Numbered from the stretch's first letter, positions 44,451-52,954 are shown. The stretch: 64,000 nt of DNA from JAAXQD01 sp963790095 (GCA_963790095.1 CAWBNO010000002.1:1-64000); one strand, 5' to 3'. The notes: generated by a model not told the origin, from the letters alone. Translations and numbers: made by a program.

Positions 44451-45398
44451 TCATTCGTCGGTGTGGCTTCGGGCACGAAGAATACTGGGTGCATTTTCGT
44501 CTTGTTCCTGGTTCATCTGGAGACATATGATGGATGCGATGATGATGATACCGCCGGTGATCTGGGCGACTTCCATAATTTCATTGAGGAAGATATAAGA
44601 GACGATGCCGGCGGTGATGGGTTCGAGGGTAGCGGTGATGCTGGCTCGGGTGGAGCGGATCAGGTTGATGCCCTCCAGATAAAGGCCGAAAGGAACCAGG
44701 GTTCCCAGAACGCCGATATACAGAATCCATGCCCACTGTATCGGGGAGTACGCGTGCATAAAGGCTTCCAGGGGCGGATGGAGTACGTTCCACACCAGCG
44801 CTCCGAAAAACAGTGCAAAAAAAAGAACCGTCCACGGGTTGTAGCGGCGCATGCCGTATTCGCCGTGAACCGAATACCAGGCAAAGGTGATGGCCGACAG
44901 GATGCCGCTGAGAATGCCGACGATATTCATGGACAGAATTTCGAGATTGTAGGCGCCGACGACCAGATAGCACCCGAATGTGGCACCCACAAGGGCTATA
45001 ACAGTTACGGGTGATAGCTTATCTCGCATGAACACAACCGAATGGATGGCGATAAAGCTGGGGGCCAGATACTGGAGCAAAATGGCGGCCGCCACCTTTA
45101 TTTTACTGATGGTAAACAAATAGGTGAACTGGACCCCGGCCATGCCCACGGTGCCGAAGAGCACGAAATAGAGTATGTCTTTTCGATCTATTTTCAGGAG
45201 GGAACGGTTGCGTATGGACAGCCACAGAAGTAATAGCCCCGAAGAGATTGTCAGGCGAAGTTGAACCAGTTGATAGGGCGTGACACCGCTGTTGAACAGA
45301 AACTTGGCCGACGATCCGGACACCCCCCACATGAATGCGGCGGTCACCACATAAAGATACCCCCATCTATAGTTTTTCACAGATTCATTTGATTTCAT
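44451..45398 (-). CDS. EamA/DMT family transporter
   Basis: The 315-residue protein has ten predicted membrane helices in two EamA repeats. The first begins GYLYVVTAAFMWGVSGSSAK, and the second half contains STRASITATLEPITAGIVSY. It probably exports a small metabolite; the substrate is unknown. A short hydrophilic C-terminus ends SHTDE. It is convergent with the HU gene. The next minus-strand gene, a HAD phosphatase, lies about 108 nt upstream and could be in the same transcript. Confidence 0.86.
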   Translation of the reverse strand: MKSNESVKNYRWGYLYVVTAAFMWGVSGSSAKFLFNSGVTPYQLVQLRLTISSGLLLLWLSIRNRSLLKIDRKDILYFVLFGTVGMAGVQFTYLFTISKIKVAAAILLQYLAPSFIAIHSVVFMRDKLSPVTVIALVGATFGCYLVVGAYNLEILSMNIVGILSGILSAITFAWYSVHGEYGMRRYNPWTVLFFALFFGALVWNVLHPPLEAFMHAYSPIQWAWILYIGVLGTLVPFGLYLEGINLIRSTRASITATLEPITAGIVSYIFLNEIMEVAQITGGIIIIASIICLQMNQEQDENAPSILRARSHTDE

Positions 45399-45506
45399 AG
45401 CTGGAAAAGAAGTAAAGTTTAAAGTGAACTAAAGTTGATGGTTGTAGCCTTGGCACTATCAAATTAAGTAGAAAATAATTTGCGCTAAAAGCGCTTTCCT
45501 CAACTT

Positions 45507-46523
45507 TTAGGCATTTGATATTTCAATGATCTTTTTCAGCGCCTCAAAATCTTCGATAACATAATCTGCGCCTGCCGCTATCAGATCTCTTTTCAGACGC
45601 TCTTTGTCGGACGATGACTTCAGGATTCCGATGCCGATGAAACCCGCCATGGATCGTGAGGCCGCCTCCATATCATCGGGCATATCTCCGATAAAAAAAG
45701 ATTTTGATACCCTATCTTTTTGGGCCGATTCGATGGCATCCAGCATGTAGGGATTTGGTTTGCTGAGGGCCACCTTTCTTTTTTCCCGTTGGAATATTTT
45801 CCGTTCTTCCTCGAGGCAGTCGTCGAGGGTGAGGATATCCGAGAAAAACTTCCGGAGGTCAAAGAGATCCAGAGGGTAGTCCGCCTCAGCCCTGGGCCGC
45901 CCGGTGGCAATGGCCAGGGTGTTGTTTTCGGATAAGGATTCAAGGAGGTGTTTGTCGATCATCAGTTTTTCCTGGTTTATGTATCCTTTTTCATGAAACA
46001 CCTTTGCCGGAATCCCATAGGTGGACTCGAAAAGTTCCTTGCCAAGATAGATCTCTTGAAAAATCTGTTTGATAATATTTCCGCTTCCCACATCTCCGGT
46101 ATAAAGGGCGGCAACGAATTCGTTCTCTACGCTTTCGGTTCTATTCATCAGCGTGGAGATGGGCATTTTTTCGGACTTCAAAAATTCGGCCAAAACTGCC
46201 ACATCACACCGGCTGATGGCGTTATGGTATCTGGTCCAGGGATCTGAATCTTCCGGGCCGGCAGCGTTTTCAATCAGGGTGAACAACAGATTGATGACCA
46301 AAAATGTCAGATCCCAGTCATTGTTGAGACCGCCGCTCTGTTTGACTCTGGCAAGATCGGCCAAGGGAAACAGCGGATCGGGGAGACGCTCCCAAGAACC
46401 TGCACCGTTGAAAAACAAACGGGCCGTTTGTCTTACCGTTTCTCGATAGGACCCTGAGACATCGACAATAACCCCGTCCATGTCGAACACGATCAATGCC
46501 TGAGATTTTGTTTGTTTGTTCAT
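45507..46523 (-). CDS. HAD superfamily hydrolase
   Basis: The 338-residue phosphatase-like protein has motif I FDMDGVIVDVSGSY, motif II in LAIATGRPRAEADYPL, a Lys/Pro motif SKPNPYML and motif IV FFIGDMPDDMEAA. A long helical cap (about 45-200) separates motif I from motif II. All four HAD motifs are intact. Substrate is unknown; the cap resembles phosphoglycolate or phosphoserine-type phosphatases only loosely. The C-terminus DYVIEDFEALKKII is typical of HAD proteins. Confidence 0.83.
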   Translation of the reverse strand: MNKQTKSQALIVFDMDGVIVDVSGSYRETVRQTARLFFNGAGSWERLPDPLFPLADLARVKQSGGLNNDWDLTFLVINLLFTLIENAAGPEDSDPWTRYHNAISRCDVAVLAEFLKSEKMPISTLMNRTESVENEFVAALYTGDVGSGNIIKQIFQEIYLGKELFESTYGIPAKVFHEKGYINQEKLMIDKHLLESLSENNTLAIATGRPRAEADYPLDLFDLRKFFSDILTLDDCLEEERKIFQREKRKVALSKPNPYMLDAIESAQKDRVSKSFFIGDMPDDMEAASRSMAGFIGIGILKSSSDKERLKRDLIAAGADYVIEDFEALKKIIEISNA

Positions 46524-46859
46524 AACCGAAAAGAAAATTTTGTGGATTTAATGTTGACGGTTTCGTAAAAAGTCTTTTGCGATGGACATCGAGGAAAATC
46601 AGACTTTTTGCGAGTTCATCCATGTTAGCAGACGATGACAGAAGTCAACGGCTTCTTTTTGTCTTTCCCAGTATCACGATTGCAGCTGTATATAAACTCA
46701 AATTTTCGTTTTTTTTTACAGGGATCTCAAAAATGCAAATTCCGTTCAAAAGCAAGTCGAAGCTTGCAAAGTCCCGACATTCGGAGGCCCGAGACCATGA
46801 AAAGGAGCAGCATGCATGGCCGTATTTGAGCATTAATGTTTGGGCATGAAATATTTGGT
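46524..46859. other. Gene-poor stretch with a long hairpin
   Basis: A hairpin at about 46564-46611 pairs CGTAAAAAGTCT with AGACTTTTTGCG and is flanked by TTGACGGTTT, a layout I associate with dispersed hairpins in this bacterial group. Beyond it a short plus-strand frame (46732-46848, 38 codons) has no Shine-Dalgarno, so I do not call it a gene. Confidence 0.45.
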
Positions 46860-47330
46860 TCAGACCGCCCTTAAGAAACTCTCGGGGTCGATTTCGAAGT
46901 TGAAGGACAGGGCACTGGTGATGGCATTCAAATTCTCCTGGAGTACCGCTGTTTCGGAAGGAAGCGGCGGACGGTCTTGGACCATCGATCGGATGGTAAA
47001 GGCAAGACCCTGAACCCGCTGACGGAACTCGCGGGCGGGAAGTGCTGTTTCTATGCCCGGACTGTCTAAAGCTTCAGCGGGGCTGTGGTGTTTGGAAACG
47101 GTCGGTGTGTCGAAAAGCGTCATGGACCCATAAAAAACGTGGTTTGAATTTTCCGCCACCGCCTGTTTCCTGAAATCTCCAATCGGACAACTGCACAGAC
47201 AGGCTTTGGCCATGATAATCAGGAGTTTCAACCTCGACAAGAAAACGTAGGTGTCACATGTTCCGTGGATCTCAACAGCTCCAGACGCCAATAGAATTGT
47301 TCGGCGTTTCCTGGAATCGATTGTCTTCAT
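46860..47330 (-). CDS. Hypothetical protein
   Basis: The 156-residue protein is read from ATG 47330, chosen because GGAGGA lies 5 nt upstream; a longer reading exists without a ribosome site. The N-terminus is basic with a hydrophobic patch, a Cys-rich stretch (KACLCSCPIG) lies at about 45-55, and the C-terminal half (about 95-155) looks helical. I do not recognise the family. It is isolated between a hairpin-bearing gap and a long gene-free region; the strong Shine-Dalgarno is the main evidence. Confidence 0.5.
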   Translation of the reverse strand: MKTIDSRKRRTILLASGAVEIHGTCDTYVFLSRLKLLIIMAKACLCSCPIGDFRKQAVAENSNHVFYGSMTLFDTPTVSKHHSPAEALDSPGIETALPAREFRQRVQGLAFTIRSMVQDRPPLPSETAVLQENLNAITSALSFNFEIDPESFLRAV

Positions 47331-47745
47331 GGTGTCCTCCGGGTTGAACGCAGTATGGAAAAGAAAAGACAGGACGGGTAAAATTATTGTTCGAATAAGA
47401 AGCAAAAATCGTGCAAACGCCTTTAAATTTATGATGGTATCGTGTAAAGCTTTAAATATTAAATGGTTATCCTATTCCGGGTCCCATAGCTACACATCTC
47501 CTTTTTGGAAAAATGTGTGAAATATGAACCAAAAACCTCAAAAATCATGAAAAGATTTTCACAGTCTATGCCCCGTGGATCGGATAAATTTTACCCGGTA
47601 ACCGGGGAAAAATGTCTCAAAATTGACAAAAAATGACCCATACACTTCCCAATTTTGTCAATTTGCAAGTTGGAGAAAAAATTTAAATTATGTTAACCCA
47701 TTGAAAATAAAGGCAAGGGAAAAAATAAAGGCAGGGGGTTATACT
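47331..47745. other. Gene-free upstream region with inverted repeats (possible enhancer sites)
   Basis: No ORF is supported. At 47613-47628 TGTCTCAAAATTGACA is an inverted repeat (TGTC-N8-GACA). AAATTGACAAAA (47620-47631) is repeated in inverted form as TTTTGTCAATTT (47653-47664). These lie 80-135 nt upstream of the -24/-12 promoter at 47746, the usual distance for binding sites of sigma-54 activators. Confidence 0.5.
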
Positions 47746-47761
47746 TGGCATGGTTTTAGCA
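47746..47761 (+). promoter_or_regulatory. Sigma-54-type (-24/-12) promoter
   Basis: TGGCATGGTTTTAGCA fits the consensus TGGCACN5TTGCA at 14 of 16 positions, counting the free spacer, with the invariant GG and GC exactly 10 nt apart between them. The expected start is near 47771. No coding gene follows in this direction for almost 1 kb. Confidence 0.6.
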
Positions 47762-47770
47762 CATCAATAA

Positions 47771-47970
47771 ATCGAGACAAAAAAATTCTCGAATGTGCGT
47801 GCATCTTTTCTGCTGGGCATCTTCAAAACAAAAACAAAACGCAAAGATGTACCCCAGTGTTAATAACGGCATTGCGGGAATCCCGGAAAATCGGTTGGGT
47901 TTTGTTGGCGAGGCAACCTATCTTCCCCACCTTCACATAGGGGTGATCCGTAAGGGTCGCCCTTTTTTTT
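47771..47970 (+). ncRNA. Candidate sigma-54-dependent small RNA
   Basis: From the expected start near 47771 to the T-run at 47970 the sequence can form ordered hairpins. The first is TCGAGA/TCTCGA (47772-47792). The second is CTGGGCATCTT with AAGATG-tac-CCCAG (47813-47857), closing a 20 nt loop of A and C only except its end (AAAACAAAAACAAAAC). Then come CGGGAATCCCG, GTTG..CAAC and the terminator. No frame has a ribosome site. The A-rich loop could bind Hfq, and GGA motifs could bind CsrA. A named RNA family was not recognised. Existence of the transcript is inferred. Confidence 0.5.
47938..47970 (+). terminator. Rho-independent terminator of the candidate small RNA
   Basis: GGGTGATCC pairs with GGGTCGCCC (with wobble pairs) around GTAA and is followed by eight T (47963-47970). 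Confidence 0.7.
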
Positions 47971-48189
47971 GGCAACTTCTATATACCCATGGTACGTCGA
48001 AGCAGAGTTTGGAACGCCTGTCGGAACGTTGTGGCGATTCCGATTTATTGGGGGCCGATGGAATGCATTTTAAATTTATATTTCATCGGGCGAAACCCCT
48101 CTTTCTTTTCTGTGAACCCATACCGAAGATCCCGCAAGTGTCGTCGTGGACGCCAGCCGGTATATTGGGGCTCGACTCGGTTTTTAATT

Positions 48190-48618
48190 TCAGGTTAAAT
48201 TGGAGGCGGGTAGGGCAATGAGGGTGACCATTGCCTTGGCCACCAGTTTTTCTTGACCGTCGGATATGGAGAAGACTTCGGACTCTGAAACTTTGATCTT
48301 CCGGCCGTTGTTGACGACTTTTGAACGGCAGACCATGCGTTCGCCCACGGCGGGCTTGAAAAAATTAATTTTGAATTCGATGGTCAGGATTCGAAACGAT
48401 TCGGAAACCGTCGTATAGGCGGCGTATCCGGCGGTATGATCCGCCATGGTCGCGATCACGCCGGCGTGTACAAATCCGTCCTGCTGGCTGTGGACCGGCC
48501 GGATCTCGAGGCTGGATTCAAAAACTCCTTCGGCCACCACCCGGGGCTCGAACCCGCACGTTTTCGGAAATCCCTGGACATAATCTTTTTTTAAATATTC
48601 AATTCGTTCTGTGTTCAT
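48190..48618 (-). CDS. PaaI/hotdog-fold thioesterase
   Basis: The 142-residue protein is read from ATG 48618 because GGAGA lies just upstream; a longer reading is not supported. The hotdog thioesterase motif VHSQQDGFVHAGVIATMADH is visible, with the catalytic Asp or Glu region in TAGYAAYT. It probably hydrolyses an acyl-CoA. The next gene (48733) is divergent. Substrate cannot be told. Length and pattern are normal for the family. Confidence 0.85.
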   Translation of the reverse strand: MNTERIEYLKKDYVQGFPKTCGFEPRVVAEGVFESSLEIRPVHSQQDGFVHAGVIATMADHTAGYAAYTTVSESFRILTIEFKINFFKPAVGERMVCRSKVVNNGRKIKVSESEVFSISDGQEKLVAKAMVTLIALPASNLT

Positions 48619-48732
48619 AAACGATTCTCCTTTTTTCCCCTCCCTGTTTTCCCTGCACAGATCCGCATTTTTCTGACAGAAGATTCGAAAATAACCCTTG
48701 CACAATCGGCCGGTAAAGATAAAGATAATTGT

Positions 48733-49561
48733 ATGGATGATGCGCAATTTCGTCAACTCCTTAATCGATTTGAATTTTCCTGGTCAGGGTACCGCAAAGT
48801 CAGAAAAGGGGTTAAAAAGCGGGTTGGCCGGTATATGACAGCAGCCGGGTGTCGCACCATGGCGGCCTTTCTGGCGGAGCTGGAACAAAACCCTGAAACG
48901 AGACGTGCGTGTGAACTCCTGATGACCGTGTCCATCAGTCGTTTTTTCCGGGACCGAAGATTCTGGGAGACCCTCGAAAAAACCCTGCTGCCGGAAATTA
49001 TCCATAGGCGCAACCAAAAAATTTCGGTCTGGTCGGCGGGATGCGCATGCGGAGATGAAGTTTACAGCTTCATGATCGTCTGGGATCGCCTCAGCAAGAC
49101 CTGTTCCCATCTTCCGGATCTCGAGATGACGGCCACCGACCTGAATCCAACACATCTCCAGCGGGCCCGGGCTGGAATTTATTCCCACGGAAGTCTCAAA
49201 GAGCTCAACCCGGAAATCCGATCCGAATATTTCAGGCAAAAGCCGGGTAAAAAACTTTTCCATGTGAAAGATTTTCTCAAAAAAGACATTTCTTGGAGGA
49301 TTCACCACCTTCTGTCCGACCCTCCGGGGCGAGATTTTGACATGGTCTTTTTACGGAACAGCGTCCTGACCTATTACGAAGAAAATACCGAAGAAAAGGG
49401 CGTTGGAAAAGGTGCTGTCGGGGCTTGTTCCCGGCGGGATCCTGATCATAGGGGCCCACGAATCGATCCCCTTTGAAACACCGGGTCTTTCCGGGGTCGA
49501 CCCGTATCCGTATGTTTTCAGGAGAAGGGCTGAAAAACAACCCGATGGTTTCAGGTCCTGA
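48733..49561 (+). pseudogene. CheR-type methyltransferase, frame-broken
   Basis: The first 222 codons encode a CheR-like protein: a helical N-domain, TVSISRFFRDRRFWETLE, the SAM-binding motif WSAGCACGDEVYSF and ATDLNPTHLQRARAGIYS. After EENTEEK at about 49398 the frame is lost, apparently by one extra G in AAAAGGG (49394-49400). The other frame continues naturally with KALEKVLSGLVPGGILIIGA and runs to TGA at 49561. So either the gene is a recent pseudogene, the frameshift is programmed, or it is a sequencing error. CheR enzymes methylate chemoreceptor glutamates; no chemotaxis genes are adjacent. Confidence 0.75.
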
Positions 49562-49794
49562 AGCCGACGATCATTGCAGACATAACCTCAACGTCGCAAA
49601 AGTCGAGGATGCCTCAGACCCGAGGCGTCAAGGGTGAAGCCCCGCAGACAAAGCGGGATAGACCTCCGTCATTTACTGCTTTGGATATCACTGGCAGTCG
49701 AGTTCAGTATATTGGGAATAAATGAACACAACGCTATGGTTTAAGCGGTTTTATACAAATCTCATCGTGTTGTTAATTCAACTATGAGGATAAA
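49562..49794. repeat. Repeat family C copy 2 and flanking gene-free sequence
   Basis: From 49595 to 49680 the sequence AAAGTCGAGGATGCCTCAGA, GGCGTCAAGGGTGAAGCCCC and AGACAAAGCGGGATAGACC matches the element at 19170-19328, without its right inverted end. The remainder to 49794 shows nothing recognisable. Confidence 0.55.
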
Positions 49795-49821
49795 AAAAGC
49801 CGCTTAAAAACAGCGGCTTTT
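49795..49821 (-). terminator. Terminator downstream of tRNA-Pro
   Basis: AAAAGCCGCT pairs with AGCGGCTTTT around a short A-rich loop. T-runs follow on both strands, so it can work bidirectionally; on the minus strand it ends the purA/tRNA-Pro transcript. Confidence 0.75.
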
Positions 49822-49836
49822 CGTATTATTTTTATT

Positions 49837-49913
49837 TGGTCGGGACGAGAGGATTTGAACCTCCGACCCCAGCGTCCCGAACGCTGTGCTCTACCAGACT
49901 GAGCCACGTCCCG
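49837..49913 (-). tRNA. tRNA-Pro (anticodon CGG)
   Basis: On the minus strand a 77 nt cloverleaf begins CGGGACGTGGC. Its anticodon loop TTCGGGA lies within CAGCG-TTCGGGA-CGCTG. The T arm contains GGTTCAAATCC, and it ends CGTCCCGACCA with CCA encoded. It lies 117 nt downstream of purA on the same strand and upstream of a terminator. Confidence 0.95.
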
Positions 49914-50030
49914 ACTTATACCGTCTTTTTATGTCCTCCATATGGAATTGTCAATATTTTTAATTCCCAAAATATCCATTAATAAAAACTGGATTCAAGG
50001 GCATTCAATCCATAACAATTCCTTGGGTAT

Positions 50031-51320
50031 TTAGGTAAAGGGATGACTGACAATGATCGTCTCATTCCTTCCAGGACCGACGGATACGATATCGATGGGT
50101 GTTTCCAGGAGTTCTTCGATTCGGTCCAGATAGCGTCTTGTATTCTTCGGAAGATCTTCGAGTTTCCGAATACCGGATATATCTTCCGGCCACCCCGGAA
50201 GGGTTTCGAAAACAGGTTTACAGGCTCCCAGAGTTCTCAGGTTTGCCGGAAAGTCATCAAGGATCTCACCGTTGTATTCATACCCGGTACAAATTTTAAG
50301 GGACTCCAACCCGTCCAGTACGTCCAGCTTGGTAATAACGAGACCGGTGAGGCCGTTGAGACGGGCTGCGTTCCGCAAAAGAACGATGTCCAGCCATCCG
50401 CACCGTCGCTTCCGTCCGGTTGTGGCACCGAATTCCGCCCCTTTTTTCTGAATCGTGTCGCCGATTTCGTCGAAAAGCTCCGTGGGAAACGGGCCCCTTC
50501 CCACACGGGTCGTATAGGCCTTTACAATGCCGATAACACCGGTGATCTCTTTGGGGCCGATACCGGCGCCGCAGCAGGCATTGCCGGAGACGGTGTTCGA
50601 TGATGTGACAAAGGGGTAGGTGCCGTGGTCGATATCGAGGTGGGTGCCCTGTGCGCCCTCGAAGAGGAGCTGTTTCCCGGCTTTGAGGGCCTGGTTCATG
50701 ACAATGGAGATGTTGACGACGTGGGGTGCCAGTCTTTCTGCATAATCTTGATACTGACGGACCATCGGTTCCGGATCCAAAGGTTCAGCGGAGAGATAGT
50801 GTTCGAGATAGAAATTTTTTTCTTCGAGCACTGCGTGCACCGTTTCTTTAAAAACCTCGGCATCGATGAGTTCCACGAATCGGATTCCCCTCCGGGACGC
50901 CTTGTCCTCGTAGCAGGGGCCGATTCCCCGCCCGGTGGTGCCGATTTTTTGATCCCCCTTCATTCTTTCCCGGGCGAGATCGATCTGCTTGTGATAGGGC
51001 ATGATGACATGGGCTTTTTCGCTGATTTTAAGCAGATCCGGCCCGGTGTTTATGCCCTTGTCTTTTAATCGGTCGAGTTCTTCCACCAGGACCGAAGGAT
51101 CGACCACCACGCCGTTTCCGATCAGACAGGTCTTTTTCTGCAAAATGCCCGAGGGGACCAAATGGCTGATAAACTGTTCGCCTTCCACCACCATGGTATG
51201 GCCGGCGTTGTTTCCCCCCTGAAACCGTACAACCACATCGGCATATTCGGCCAGGAGGTCCACGATTTTACCTTTGCCTTCATCACCCCATTGAGTTCCA
51301 ACAATTACGATATTCGACAC
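50031..51320 (-). CDS. purA: Adenylosuccinate synthetase PurA
   Basis: The 429-residue enzyme makes adenylosuccinate from IMP, aspartate and GTP. Signatures visible: VGTQWGDEGKGKIVD at the start, GGNNAGHTMV, GRGIGPCYEDKASRRGIR, FEGAQGTHLDIDHGTYPFVT and the C-terminal SVGPGRNETI. Length is typical and all motifs are intact. The tRNA-Pro gene follows downstream on the same strand. tadA lies 185 nt upstream in the same direction, separated by a GC-rich hairpin (51471-51498). Confidence 0.97.
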   Translation of the reverse strand: MSNIVIVGTQWGDEGKGKIVDLLAEYADVVVRFQGGNNAGHTMVVEGEQFISHLVPSGILQKKTCLIGNGVVVDPSVLVEELDRLKDKGINTGPDLLKISEKAHVIMPYHKQIDLARERMKGDQKIGTTGRGIGPCYEDKASRRGIRFVELIDAEVFKETVHAVLEEKNFYLEHYLSAEPLDPEPMVRQYQDYAERLAPHVVNISIVMNQALKAGKQLLFEGAQGTHLDIDHGTYPFVTSSNTVSGNACCGAGIGPKEITGVIGIVKAYTTRVGRGPFPTELFDEIGDTIQKKGAEFGATTGRKRRCGWLDIVLLRNAARLNGLTGLVITKLDVLDGLESLKICTGYEYNGEILDDFPANLRTLGACKPVFETLPGWPEDISGIRKLEDLPKNTRRYLDRIEELLETPIDIVSVGPGRNETIIVSHPFT

Positions 51321-51505
51321 GTATGACTCCTTCTAAGGTTTAATAATGGTAGGGAATTTTTGGGATACAAATGAATACGAATAAGGATCGTCAATATTTT
51401 GAAATTTATGAATCATGTGTATACTTGCCCCCTTGTGACCGGCAGTGGCAGGGGGCGTCAAAATCTGCCTGCCCCCCAGCTCCGATGATACTGGGGGCGT
51501 CCTGT

Positions 51506-51967
51506 TTAACTTGAACGTTTTGCTCTGAAAAAATCCTGAATCAGCGTCCTGCAGGCGTTCTCACAGATGCCGTGCATGATTTCCGGCCGGTGATTCAATC
51601 GGTCGTCATCGGCAAAATTGTACAACGAACCGGCAGCGCCCCATTTGGGATCATGGGCACCGAAAACCACCCGGGCCACCCGGGCGTGGACAATCGCTCC
51701 CATGCACATGATGCAGGGCTCGATGGTAACATACAAGGTGGTGCTTAACAACCGGTAATTCAGAACTTTGTGCGCCGCCTTGCGCAGGGTCATTATCTCG
51801 GCATGTGCCGTGGGGTCACCGAGGCTTATGGTCTGGTTGTGTGACCGGGAGAGGATGTCTCCGGATTCGGCGACAAGTACTGCACCTATCGGAACTTCGG
51901 CCTTTTGTCCAGCTTTTTTAGCCTCCGCCAAGGCCAGATTCATGAATTCTGTGTCGGTTTTACGCAT
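51506..51967 (-). CDS. tadA: tRNA-specific adenosine deaminase TadA
   Basis: The 153-residue deaminase has the zinc and catalytic motif HAE (His55, Glu57) and PCIMC (Cys85, Cys88), plus the tRNA-deaminase segment MCMGAIVHARVARVVFGA. TadA converts wobble A34 to inosine in tRNA-Arg(ACG). The gene for exactly that tRNA lies 225 nt away on the opposite strand (52192). A strong GC hairpin follows the stop (51471-51498, GCCCCCCAG/CTGGGGGC) and may end its transcript, though no T-run follows. Confidence 0.95.
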   Translation of the reverse strand: MRKTDTEFMNLALAEAKKAGQKAEVPIGAVLVAESGDILSRSHNQTISLGDPTAHAEIMTLRKAAHKVLNYRLLSTTLYVTIEPCIMCMGAIVHARVARVVFGAHDPKWGAAGSLYNFADDDRLNHRPEIMHGICENACRTLIQDFFRAKRSS

Positions 51968-52135
51968 AATATAAAGTTAAAGCCGAGTGTGAATAAAAGT
52001 GGGTAAAAATTCCGAAAATAAAAGAAATACAAATGCAAACGAATGGCGTCATCTCCCATGGGTCAAGTTGTGAACATGGAAAACGGTTCATCTGTTTTTC
52101 ACCTAAAGCGTACCTTTTTTTATGCAACGTTTAGG

Positions 52136-52164
52136 TTGACAACTATCTTTCTATAGCTTATTAG
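52136..52164 (+). promoter_or_regulatory. Promoter of tRNA-Arg
   Basis: A perfect TTGACA (52136-52141) and TATTAG (52159-52164) with 17 nt spacing lie 28 nt upstream of the tRNA. Confidence 0.6.
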
Positions 52165-52191
52165 TTGGACAAATTTCAATCAAATTTCCAT

Positions 52192-52269
52192 GCGCCCGTA
52201 GCTCAGCCCGGACAGAGCGCCGGACTACGAATCCGTAGGTCGCAAGTTCGAATCTTGCCGGGCGCACCA
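52192..52269 (+). tRNA. tRNA-Arg (anticodon ACG)
   Basis: The 78 nt cloverleaf begins GCGCCCGTAGCTCAG. Its anticodon stem-loop CGGA-CTACGAA-TCCG carries anticodon ACG, the T arm is GCAAGTTCGAATCTTGC, and it ends CGGGCGCACCA with CCA encoded. It marks the left edge of the accessory region; I found no second copy of its 3' end in the window to prove an attachment site. Confidence 0.95.
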
Positions 52270-52413
52270 ATGATATCAAGGGTTTACAGAGAAAAAGAGC
52301 TGTAAGCCTTTTTTATTGGGGGTTTATAGGGATTGTATCTTGTAAAACCGGTAGTCATAAGGCTTAGATTGATATGGATAGAACATAAATTTTATATATG
52401 CAAAAATGTGTCC

Positions 52414-52864
52414 CTAATGCGTCCCTAAATGGCTAGGATAAGGGAAGGATAAACATTGCACTTTTGTGCAATTCGATGCGGAAATAAAAAAGGCAGGGTC
52501 ATTGCTGAACCCTGCCTTTATAGTTTGATCCGTTTGGCTGTTAATTTGGATGCAACGGTCTCTTTTAATGTTGATTCTGTCAGATTCCCAAGGATCTTTT
52601 TCGAGATAGATACCGGTCCGCTTACCGTTTTTATCATAAAAATTGAAACGGTCGGATTCCCAAGTGTCCTGCTTGATGTACCCCTTGGTTTCCGTCCCCG
52701 ATTTTATGTTTATTCGGTCAGATTCCCAAGTATCCGGTTCAAAATATGTTTCGGTTTCCAGACTTGAATTGTATTTGCCGATAGGATCGTAGGTCATCAA
52801 GCGGATAGGCGATTGCGGGTATTATAAAGGATAGACAGATTATTGATAAAATCCATTTTTTCAT
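52414..52864 (-). pseudogene. Exported repeat protein (WESDR repeats), frame-broken
   Basis: From ATG 52864 a signal peptide reads MKKWILSIICLSFIIPAIA. The frame is then lost around 52810, and the downstream reading carries three repeats of about 23-26 residues, each containing WESDR(I/F)N(I/F) (DTWESDRINI, DTWESDRFNF, DPWESDRINI). A second frame change near 52570 would allow a natural stop just before the terminator at 52489. In the reading as given, translation runs through that terminator, which is a sign of decay. Function unknown; the repeats suggest a secreted structural or binding protein. Two sequencing errors are an alternative. Confidence 0.55.
52489..52519 (-). terminator. Hairpin terminator, copy 1 of a repeated unit
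   Basis: AAAGGCAGGGT and ACCCTGCCTTT flank CATTGCTGA. A T-run on the minus strand would end the WESDR gene. Identical core at 52880-52906. Confidence 0.65.
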
Positions 52865-52879
52865 GTGGCACACTTTTTT

Positions 52880-52910
52880 AGGCAGGGTCATTGCTGAACC
52901 CTGCCTTTTT
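52880..52910 (+). terminator. Hairpin terminator, copy 2 of the repeated unit
   Basis: The 26 nt core is the same as at 52489, AGGCAGGGT-cattgctga-ACCCTGCCT, here with its T-run on the plus strand. A related hairpin lies at 58092-58122. Confidence 0.6.
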
Positions 52911-52954
52911 TATGTTGATAAAATGTTAAAGTTAATTGTTATCCTTTCGAGCTC

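Noticed and set aside
46577..46849. 90-codon plus-strand frame after the HAD gene
   Set aside because: It crosses the long hairpin at 46564-46611, has no ribosome site and shows no protein-like pattern.
47821..47970. Cyclic-di-GMP (GEMM) or other known riboswitch at 47.8 kb
   Set aside because: An ACGCAAAG string recalls GEMM, but the flanking P1/P2 pairings are absent and no gene follows the terminator in that direction.
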